Origin: Cordilura impudica
Lineage: Eukaryota > Arthropoda > Insecta > Diptera > Scathophagidae
Direction of reading: 5' to 3'
NCBI GenBank assembly: GCA_963682025.1
Contig: OY821517.1
Location: forward strand, 93,741,946 to 93,805,945
Length of the DNA stretch: 64,000 bases
Below are positions 55,717 through 64,000 of this stretch, piece after piece. The position numbers were made by a program, and so were the translations under genes. Below the pieces are notes generated by a model. That model was not told where the DNA came from. It made no database searches and worked only from the letters and a program-made list of their open reading frames with translations. The stretch's first letter is position 1, and each line of letters begins with the position of its first letter.

Positions 55717-56350
55717 TAGAGTCGGTCTAAACAGACTGACAGACAATACCCTATAATTGGATATAGAAAATAATCATAAACCAAATTTGAGTGGCATTAT
55801 TGTATTTTTTTTTTTTTGGCTACAGATAAGAAAATGTTCATATCGGATGTTATATTTATGTGGGGACTAGATCGAAACATGGACCGATCCTGACCATATT
55901 TGGTAAATTCACTTATATTTTGAAAAAATATATACAAACCAAATATGAGAAAAATGTGTGCAATATTTTTGTTTTTTGATAGATTTAAGTGAAGATCGGG
56001 AAGCAGCTCTATATGGGGCGTATGACTAAGAATTGTCCAAAGGGGATTAATGGATACAATAAATACATACAAAACCAATTTGACTAAGATATATGTGATA
56101 ATTGGATCTTATGGCAATTTATGTCAATTTCATAGGGGTCATTTGTATGGGGACTAGGTCTGAACATAGATCGAATTTCACCAATTTCAACAGAGCTCAT
56201 CCTATGGCCAATATGAGCTTGTATACCAAATTTTATCAAAACATATTCATATTTGCGACCTGTAGTTTGATTAAAAGTTTTACTTGGACACACAGACGGG
56301 CAGACGGACGAACGGACAGACGAACGGAAGTGAAGTGATTCTGAAAGTGA
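55717..56350 (-). mobile_element. HHR, inverted copy lacking its head
   Basis: Left side AGAGTCGGTCTAAACAGACT with ACAATACCCTATAA is the inverse of the family's 3' end. It continues through inverse sub-repeats (GGGGACTAGATCGAAACATG) and reaches the inverse CCGT run (ACGGGCAGACGGACGAACGG) near 56295. The hairpin head is replaced by unrelated sequence after about 56350. Confidence 0.88.
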
Positions 56351-56439
56351 TTGGTCACCAAAAGAAAAACAACTATCTGCTAGTAAGCTTCCATCAAAAT
56401 TTGCGTTTTTTTCATAGAGTTTTTTTATAATTTAAGAAC

Positions 56440-57278
56440 TACGAAGTTAAATGTAAAAAGTGCCCGTCTAGTTATAAAGGAATGCTCATTTTTTTGGGAA
56501 AAGGCCCGCATTCCTGTTATTACAAGCACAAACGCAGAAAATAAATAAGTGGCCTTGTATAATGAGTGGAGGCAGTTTTCGAAAGGTAAATTTAGAGATT
56601 CTGTGATACTAAAACAAAGGAGAGAATCTTGGAAAAACTCACTGGATGATTTATTTGATATGGCTCATATGGATGCACTTCAATTAATAAAAATCGAGGA
56701 AGACAAGCAGTTTTTGATACAACAGAGTCCGTAAAGGGTGCATGGCAGGTATTGATGTAAACTTAAAAAAAGGGAAGAAAAACGGAAAAAACGTCAACGT
56801 GAGGCTGAAATTATAATGCAACAGTTTTTGGAAGCTCCATCAGCCTCAAAAGGTAAATCTATATATAAAATTTTACCCATTTTAACCAAACTGTTTATTA
56901 AAAATATTATTGTTTAAAAATAGGTCCGTAGCCTCAGATAACAAAGTGTTTTAAATTTTTTACAAAAACTAATAAAAACTAACTGATTGTATTGCCTACA
57001 ATTCTTTATGTTTGGATGAGTCAGACGACAAAAAATCCACTCAAAGCGAGGTTGACGATATTGTTTTGAATGCACAAATAGAGGATAATGTCACAAACCC
57101 GAAAAGAACAAGAGCTTGCAAGGAAATTTTGACACCAATACTAGCAGCTGTTTTGGATAAATTAAAGTTAAGTTCCAGAGATACAGTTCATATACTAATA
57201 GCTGTTCTGGATGCAGTTGGGCTAAGCTTATATGAATTTATTATAAATCGTAAATCAATTCGTCAGAAATTCCAATAG
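56440..57278 (+). pseudogene. Spliced-looking pseudogene, family not placed
   Basis: The plus strand reads an N-terminal part at 56549-56734: W-K-N-S-L-D-D-L-F-D-M-A-H, then L-I-K-I-E-E-D-K-Q-F-L. After a frame change comes K-G-C-M-A-G-I-D and a basic stretch. An intron-like gap follows at 56853-56923. A C-terminal part then lies at 57012-57278 with E-I-L-T-P-I-L-A-A-V-L, R-D-T-V-H-I-L-I-A-V and F-I-I-N-R-K-S-I-R. I think such L-F-D-x-A-H and I-I-N-R-x-S-I-R blocks occur in repeat-borne arthropod proteins but cannot name the family. It stops at 57278, where the Tc1-like remnant begins, so its 3' end may be lost to that element. Confidence 0.5.
56853..56923 (+). other. Candidate short intron (71 bp)
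   Basis: GTAAATCT at the left edge, A+T-rich interior with CATTTTAACC, and AAAATAG at the right edge. This size and composition are typical of fly introns. The coding on the left ends S-A-S-K-G. It is inferred only from signals and frame. Confidence 0.45.
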
Positions 57279-57279
57279 G

Positions 57280-57900
57280 TTTTTGTAATTATTTCCAGTC
57301 ATTCGGGTACTTTGAACAACAAGGTCAATAACGCCGTAGTATGAAACTGCAGCCCATACCATGACGACCCCATCTCTGCTGTGATGGCGGCTCAGAAAAT
57401 TTTCCTCTTTACGGGTATCGTGAAAATAAAAGCTCTAGCCATCGGGGCCATCCATATTAAATTTTTTTTCATCCGAAAGAGTTACTTTTCGCCGTTATTA
57501 TCACTTAATTGTCTTTGAACATCCCATGTCATATGATTTTTTGCAAATTGCAGGCGTTGTTGTTGACGAGTTGCATTTAATGGAGGTTCTTTCTTCAGTT
57601 TTCGGAGCTGTAAATGTTCACTGCCTAATATGGAGCGACGAACTGTTGATTTACTTGCATTTACTCCTGTTAATGCTTGATTTTAGATGTAGATTGGGCT
57701 GAATTTGAGACAATTCGAAAAATTTTTCGCTTGTCCTGTGGTGTTGGCGCTGTGTAAGTACCTCCTTTGTAATTTTTTTTTATATATTTCATGATGTTTT
57801 ATGTAATTCATTACCACATTGTGACTTCGTCCGTTTTTTCTAGCTATTTCGCCATAAGAACATTTTCCACAATAGTAATCTTCAATTTTCACAATTTCCG
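57280..57900 (-). pseudogene. Tc1/Tc3-like transposase remnant
   Basis: The minus strand reads a helix-turn-helix part at 57683-57892 (Y-G-E-I-A-R-K-N-G-R-S-H-N-V-V). Further down near 57440-57480 comes T-L-S-D-E-K-K-F-N-M-D-G-P-D-G, holding the first catalytic aspartate. Near 57350-57400 come H-H-S-R-D-G-V-V-M-V-W-A-A and Y-Y-G-V-I-D-L. A stop follows the D-G-P-D-G block. The second aspartate and final acidic residue are missing, since the element is cut at about 57280. The family normally has about 330-350 residues; about half is left. Confidence 0.8.
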
Positions 57901-57959
57901 ACGAATTTAAAGCACTTTTTTACCCATTTTCTTTAGTTTTAATTTTATTTGGCTTTAAT

Positions 57960-58034
57960 ACAACCGCCTACTGATTTAAGTTACAAATGCTTGTAGTTCG
58001 CCTACTGATTTAAGTTAAAAATGCTTGTGGTTCT
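57960..58034. repeat. 34-bp direct duplication
   Basis: CGCCTACTGATTTAAGTTAC then AAATGCTTGTAGTT occurs twice in a row, just outside the Tc1-like coding remnant. It may belong to the end of that element. Confidence 0.75.
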
Positions 58035-58772
58035 ATTCTGTTGAACCAAAAAATTAATGAAGAATTTTATACTTGACTACAAGCAAAGAGACAAACGAAC
58101 CTTTATAAGGCATTATCATAAAATTTTTTGTATTTAAATTGTCACTTGAAGAATCAATTATTTTTCTGCCAAGCAAATTTTTTTATTTTTTCTGTATTTG
58201 CAATTTATAGTTTTTTTTTTAATTTTAAATATGCTGGTTCTATCCTGATGAACCACAGTATATTGAAAGTTTATATTCAAATTACAATATAATTAAGTTT
58301 GGTTCTAAATTATTTTTTAACTATACTAATGATGTAATGATTTAATTTTCAACATCAATAGTAGTATTAATTTTAAATAGATTGGTATCCCTAGCTAAAG
58401 CAGATAGCACTTTTTGAATATAAACCCTCGATATGTTTCTATGCATTGCACATAGGAGCTGCCATATGAAGAGCGGCAACAAAACTAAAATTTCGTTGAT
58501 AAATAATAAAGAAGTTATTAAATTTATTAATAAAAGTTTTCACAATACTATCACAAAATTATCCCAACAATAATACAAAAAACTAGTAAAAAAATTATGG
58601 TCGGAACAGTAAGTAAGTAGTACTTATTTTTCATTTGTTTTCAAAAATTCAATACAAATATTGTACTTATAAAAAAACTTAAATAATATTATATACGGAA
58701 TTGACATCGCCGTTAGCCGGAAAGATCTTTTATATATTTCATATTTGTTTACTAACATTTATATATTTATGT
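58035..58772. other. A+T-rich spacer, nothing recognised
   Basis: No coding or shared repeat identified apart from GGTTCTATTCTGTTGAACCA near 58030 and a similar GGTTCTATCCTGATGAACCA near 58235. Confidence 0.4.
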
Positions 58773-60960
58773 TTAATGATTGTATTCATTTATTAAAATG
58801 TTACAGTGTTGTAAGGCTTTCATTATGTAACTTATCAGAGTTTGCCAATTAAAAAGATCTCCATCCAATATTTTAACTAAATTTTCTTCAGATATTGTTA
58901 AACAACCAAAATTTTTTGGTCTGAAGCAATTTAATATCGGACATCTACAAATAAAACGTTGTATTTTTTCAGTTTCTCTCATATTGCATAAGGTGCATTC
59001 TTGGGAATTAGTTCATGAAAATCGTGAGCCAATAGTTAAGTCACAACGAGCTTTAAAAATCCAAGTTACAGTATTTTGGCTGACAGCATCCATGATGTAA
59101 TATTGTCCTCTATTACAGTTGAGTCTTCTATAAAAATATTGGGTTTGAGTGGCTCTCTGCACTCGATTTTCATAATATTTTATATTCAAAGCATTTAATA
59201 AATTGTTTTTTTTTCCAACCTATTCTGGCAAGGTTATATCTGGTTGCCACTCTATATTCATATTATTGCTTAATTGGCTTAGACTTTCTGCCCAAAGTTT
59301 TTGTTTTTATGATTTTAATACTTAATTTATGTGGAAGGCGAGATTCTGCAAATTCAATGTATACAAATGGTTATATTCCAAATCTGATTCCAGCATAATT
59401 GCGTAATTAGTGGTTGAGTTGTGCAATTTCAGTACTCTTTTCAGAAAACATCTTTGCAATCTATCAACTACTTCAAAGTGACAACATTTTATTTAGTTTT
59501 ATTTTTATTTATTTATTTATTCTATGGAAATCAATCCTTACAGACAGTATCTATAAGTAATTATATAGTTAAAAAAAGCAAACCAAACTTTTTAACTAAG
59601 TGTTCAAAAATATAATAACATTACGTTTAATAACATTAATATTTACAGATAACTCGATAAAGACATCTCTAAACCTACGCTCCGTATGATTGAGTGGCTC
59701 GACTAACTGCTCTAAATACATGATATTTTGTTTTCATTGTGATGAAGTCTTTAAAACCGAATTCGATGTGGAGTTAATGCTACTTTTTGCTCTACTATTT
59801 CTATTTTTACTGTGTTTTGTGAACATAAATATGAAATGCCATTTTTAATCTCTAGCTAATCTTCTTCCATTTCTATATATCATTATCTTTGATTTAGTAA
59901 GATTTACCTCAAAATTCCAATAATCATAATAATTTTCCAATTCATTAATAATCTTTTATAGAATCTCAATCTCTGCAGCAAATATTACAATATCGTCTGC
60001 GTACAAAAGCAGTCTAATGTTAAGCTCCTCAATAAAAACGCCATCTTCTACGTGTTCATGAAGGTCGTTAATATATAGAGAGAATAACAGAGGAGAAAGT
60101 GAACAACCCTGCTTTTCTCCAGAAACTGTTCCAAATAGTTCAGATAATTATGTTCGATTCCATACCGTGAACATAGTAGTAGAGTATACGCTTTCTATGA
60201 AGTAAACGATCTCCGTCGATACTCCCATAGTATGCAGTTTGTATATCAGTAATATATGAGACACTTTATCAAAAGCTGCCTTATCATCGACAAAAAAAAG
60301 GCATATACTTTTTTCTTCTGGTTCAGCTTAAAATGAACAATGGCTGCCAAGTTGTATACATTGGCTAATATTGAATACATTTCCTGAGTCCTACTTGATA
60401 TTCAGTGATTATATTTAAGCGTTCTGTCCAAGTAAAAAGCCGGTCATTTATAATTTTCATAAAACATAATTTTCACTAAACAATTCATAAAAAATATCCC
60501 ACTATAATTGATTCCTATATTGGGATCACCTTTTTTTATTATTGGGTATATTACATTTAAAGTAAACGTTTCGTCTACTTGCATTTTATTGAACATATTA
60601 TTGTAGCTCCGTGCAACTTCATTCAATAGTTCAATAATGGGCGCATTTTTTAAAAATTTATATGGAATCCTGTCCTGTCCTGAAGCCCCTGGGCTTGGTT
60701 TAATTTCATTTTATTTATATATACATCAATATGCAGAAAACAATCTTCAATTTGTTAAATAATTGGGGTGGATTTAACCGGGTCATAAAATATGCTCTTA
60801 AATCTGCAAAAGACACATTAGTCAATTGGTTTAATGAATGGTTATTAATTTCATTCGCAATTTTCCACCACGATTTGCTATCACGGACATATTTTATTTA
60901 ATTTCTAACTCTTCATAATATTTTATTTTACTCTCCTCACAGATTTGTTTGAATCTTAGC
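58773..60960 (-). pseudogene. LINE remnant with reverse transcriptase and C-terminal Cys motif
   Basis: Read right to left. W-W-K-I-A-N-E-I-N lies near 60860. I-P-Y-K-F-L-K-N-A and the frame 60444-60626, with V-I-Y-P-I-I-K-K-G-D-P-N and I-N-Y-S-G-I, follow (fingers of a LINE reverse transcriptase). Then near 60090-60130 G-C-S-L-S-P-L-L-F-S-L-Y. Near 59985-60015 L-L-L-Y-A-D-D-I-V-I-F-A, the catalytic YADD. The end at 58773-58982 has R-F-I-C-R-C-P-I-L, the cysteine motif found after the polymerase in several LINE clades. Many frame changes and stops. No endonuclease is seen upstream. Confidence 0.72.
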
Positions 60961-61029
60961 TTGTAGATAGTTTAGTATCCTCAGCGTTCTGTTAACTTTT
61001 GTATTTTTTTAGTAGTTTAAATGATTCAT

Positions 61030-61830
61030 TTCTTGCATTATAGCATCTCCAGGCAAACCATAGGCTTTTAGGAGCATATATATCTAAGGCTTTCGATACT
61101 GTTAATTACTGCACTTTATGTATGAAGCTAAGTAAACTTGTTAATTTTTCGTCAACCTCAATTCAACCGATATCTTCATATCCATCAGACCGAACCCAAT
61201 CAGTATTCGTAAATAATACAATACCAAAACTTCTAAAAATTTATAGAGGAGTACCGCAGGTTTCGATTTTGGGACCGCTTCTCTTTTCTATTTACGCAAA
61301 TGATTTACCTCAACACTTATCATATTGTAAAATCCATATGTATGCAGATGATGTACAGCTATACCTAAGTAGTACTGTAAATTCAATTCGTCAAAATTTG
61401 GATAACCTTAACCATGACCTCAACAGAATTAATTGCTGGGCAACTTCCAATGGCCTTTGCTTGAATTCGGAAAAATCGAAATGCATAGTGATTCATAAAA
61501 AAACAATAACCCTATCGAAATGGAAATATCCATAAATAATGCGAGTATTTAAATAGTCATAACAGCGAAAAATCTTGGCTTAGTTTTCAATAGCAATTTA
61601 AATTGGTCAAACCACATCAACATACTAGTTGCACAATCATATATAAAACTCAGGACACTTTGGTCTACGCAATTTTATACACCATTAAGAGTCAGAATAT
61701 TACTCGCAAAGACATACCTCGTTCCTGCACATCTTTATGGATGCGAACTCTTTGCCAACTGTTGCTGGATCAGCAAAAATAAACTGGACACTCGAATTTA
61801 AAGATTCCGTTTAATGAAATAGTTTAAACA
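61030..61830 (+). pseudogene. Jockey-type LINE reverse transcriptase fragment
   Basis: The plus strand begins with Y-I-S-K-A-F-D-T-V-N-Y near 61080. It continues in the frame 61122-61535 with Y-R-G-V-P-Q-V-S-I-L-G-P-L-L-F and H-M-Y-A-D-D-V-Q-L-Y-L (catalytic YADD), then L-N-S-E-K-S-K-C-I. After a frame change near 61530-61560 it goes on with N-L-G-L-V-F-N-S-N-L-N-W and Y-L-V-P-A-H-L-Y-G-C. Palm and thumb are present; fingers, endonuclease and tail are absent. It is distinct from the minus-strand LINE next to it. Confidence 0.78.
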
Positions 61831-62545
61831 GAAAACCTCCTTATAATCAACGATCAGACATTCATACATATACACGTACATATATTCATATGTGTGTACA
61901 TCGGCAGAATACACTTGAGTTTATCTGTTTGTAATCAAATTCAAATACACATGTAAATGCACTTGTTAAATATTTTAAAATCAAATAATTCAAACAACCA
62001 CTAAATCAAAATCTATCTTATCAATTTGATTGCAAATTTACAATTGACGAAGACGCTTCGATAATTGGAAAGTAATAAGCACAATTCAACCAATCATTAA
62101 CAAGTTTTTTTTTTGACGATAGTATTAAAAATATACTGGTAAAAATTCTAAAAAAAAATTATTTTAAATAAGGCGTTTAGATTGTCTTAAAGCAAAGGAA
62201 AAAAAAGTTGCATTATATACATACATAAGTTAAGATGTGGTGCATTGAATCACAATAATTTAAATAATTTAATAATAATCCACATAGTTAAAGGCTGCAG
62301 CCAAATATGCCACCTCTTTGACCTCTTTTATTTTGAATTTTTAATAAAAGTTGCAATTAATCTAAAATGAATAATTGAATATATTGCTTCAATCGTAATT
62401 TAGCAATATGTTTTATATTCCTGTTGACTTTATTTATTTTGTTTTTAGATTTTCTTTATTTATTATGGCTAAGCTTCAGGTGGTAAACAATTTAAAAATG
62501 TTTCCAGTTTTTGCTTTATACGAGTATGTACTTATACTTTGGGTA
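61831..62545. other. A+T-rich spacer, nothing recognised
   Basis: No coding or element match seen; some CA/TA-rich words near 61865-61900. Confidence 0.4.
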
Positions 62546-62670
62546 GATTTTTATATACGCTATACCACTCTGTGGTCGGGGTATTATGAGTTTGGGATGA
62601 TTTTTGTAACTGCCAAAAATATCTGACCCAGACCCACATTTTATTATACCGTTCGACATAGAATAACACT
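62546..62670 (+). mobile_element. HHR, head fragment
   Basis: TATACGCTATACCACTCTGT then GGTCGGGGTATTATGAG, ATTTTTGTAACTGCCAAAAA and CAGACCCACATTTTATTATA. It breaks off before the CCGT run. Confidence 0.8.
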
Positions 62671-63009
62671 GGTCTACAAATTAAAAAAAATATCACTGCG
62701 GAAACAAAGCATGTTTTTAACTAATCTGGGTGCGCTGAATTTGAATCCGGCATAAAACTAGGGCTATCACGTCTTGTTCATTTTTTTATCGCTTGCTGGC
62801 CACACTGCAAAACAGTTATTACTGACACTACCATTTCACAATTATTAATTTGACAGAAGCCCACATTCATTCTAAATCTTCATAATATTAGCGTTTAAGC
62901 ATGTGTGCATCAGTGTGTTTTTGATACAAGCTATTTTTGCTGTGTGTGTGGTGAATATTTGGTTGGAAAAAAAGGATATGCAATATCAGAATCATTAAAA
63001 TATGCATAT
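62671..63009. other. Spacer, nothing recognised
   Basis: No coding or shared repeat identified. Confidence 0.35.
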
Positions 63010-63276
63010 CTATGATATTAATATGCTAGGCGATTTCTTGTGGCCGATGTTTTGTTCTACCGTTTTATCCCGATTTTGACCAAACGTATATTATTTGAAA
63101 GGTATTTCTTTTTGGCCGTTTTGCAGATTTGCAGATTTCTAAATTTTTTCTTTATTTTGAGTAAATTGCATTTAAAATTGTATTTATTAAATTTGTTAAT
63201 GTGGTTGTAATAAAAATGAGTTCCTTTTTTGTGTTGATTTGCAAGTTGGCTATAATTGATAAGCATACCTTTAGGG
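63010..63276 (+). repeat. Interspersed repeat R2, copy interrupted by HHR
   Basis: GGCGATTTCTTGTGGCCG, TTTGAAAGGTATTTCTTTTT, AATGTGGTTGTAATAAAAAT and TTGATAAGCATACC follow in the order seen at 38994-39315. It ends at TTTAGGGTCT, where the HHR head begins. Confidence 0.8.
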
Positions 63277-64000
63277 TCTTTATACCCTATACCATACCTA
63301 TATGTGGTTTGGGTATAATGACTTTGTGCTGCTGTTTGTAACAACCAAAATATTTGACCTAGACCCATCTTTAATTACACCGATCGAATCAGAATCACTT
63401 TCTGAGTTGATTTAACAATGTCCGTCCGTCCGTCCGTCCGTCTGTGTGTCCATGTAAAGCTTGTAATCAAACTGCAGGTCGCAAATATGAATGTATTTTG
63501 ATGAAATTTGGTATATGAGCTTCTATCGGCCATGGGATGAACGTTATTGAAATTGGTGGGAATCGGTCCATGTTCAGACCTAGCCCCCATACAAATTACC
63601 CATATGAAATCGACATAAATTGCCATAAGATCCAAATTGTAGATTTTACTCAAATTGTGTTTGTATGCGTTCATTACAACCTCTAATGAGTAGTCCCAAA
63701 TTGATCCCTTTGACCCCGTATAGAGCTGCTTCCCGATCTTCAGTTAAATCAATTAAAAAACAAAAATATTGCACTGATTCTTCTCAAATTTTGTTTGTAC
63801 ATATTTCTGCAAAATACAAGAGACTTTACCAAACATGATCAGGATCGGTCCATTTTTGGACCTAGTCCCTTTATAGATATAGCATCCGATATGAACTCTT
63901 TCATATCTGCAGCCAAAAAAATTAATAAAAATCCCACTCAAATTTGGTTTTTGCTTATTTTCAATGTCCAGTTAGTTGGGCCTAAGAGATAGGGTTTCTA
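63277..64000 (+). mobile_element. HHR, cut by window end
   Basis: Head TATACCCTATACCATACCTA then GTGGTTTGGGTATAA, CCGT run at 63421-63442 and the internal sub-repeats up to AGTTAGTTGGGCCTAAGAGA. The 3' palindrome and CTTACTTG lie beyond the window. Confidence 0.93.

Overview
The window is strongly A+T-rich intergenic DNA that looks like a higher fly (Diptera, Brachycera). The evidence is the mix of element types: Transib, piggyBac-like, hAT, Tc1/mariner, Helitron, jockey/I-type LINE and Ty3 LTR elements. It also holds a very abundant hairpin-headed repeat with a (CCGT)n core of the kind scattered through fly genomes. I found no convincing host gene, no tRNA or rRNA, and nothing bacterial. Almost every support-worthy coding stretch belongs to a mobile element, and most are broken.

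Layout. 1-4500: a 21-bp tandem repeat, then piggyBac and hAT remnants and old repeat copies. 4506-8535: an internally deleted, inverted Transib copy split by a complete non-autonomous Helitron (4751-7179). 8547-13720: hairpin repeats and a 2.65-kb element with CACTG ends that splits a LINE remnant. 13720-17110: mostly unannotatable DNA and a mariner remnant. 17315-19930: a piggyBac-like element split by a hairpin repeat. 20116-22504: a hairpin repeat and an internally deleted mariner-type element with TIRs. 23739-26390: a 2.65-kb palindromic fold-back element with an 8-bp target duplication. 26775-33640: hairpin repeats, a decayed jockey-type LINE and a LINE RNase H fragment. 34480-38207: a decayed gene of unplaced family and a composite Helitron. 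40554-47254: a second, deleted piggyBac copy that received a young Ty3-type LTR element (41001-46668). 50500-53696: a full-length Transib with perfect terminal repeats, a 5-bp target duplication and a RAG1-like transposase. 53702-64000: further hairpin repeats, a spliced-looking pseudogene, a Tc1-like remnant and two LINE remnants lying on opposite strands.

The paired copies are the most useful feature. Empty and filled sites can be compared inside the window: Transib copy against copy for the Helitron, piggyBac against piggyBac for the hairpin repeat and the LTR element. This gives precise boundaries and an order of insertion. The strongest single observation is that the Transib ends read as recombination-signal-like sequences: heptamer CACAGTG, a 22-23 bp gap, then a nonamer-like A-rich block. 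This is an old idea for the family, displayed here very clearly. All family names come from recognising motifs by eye; no database search was possible.
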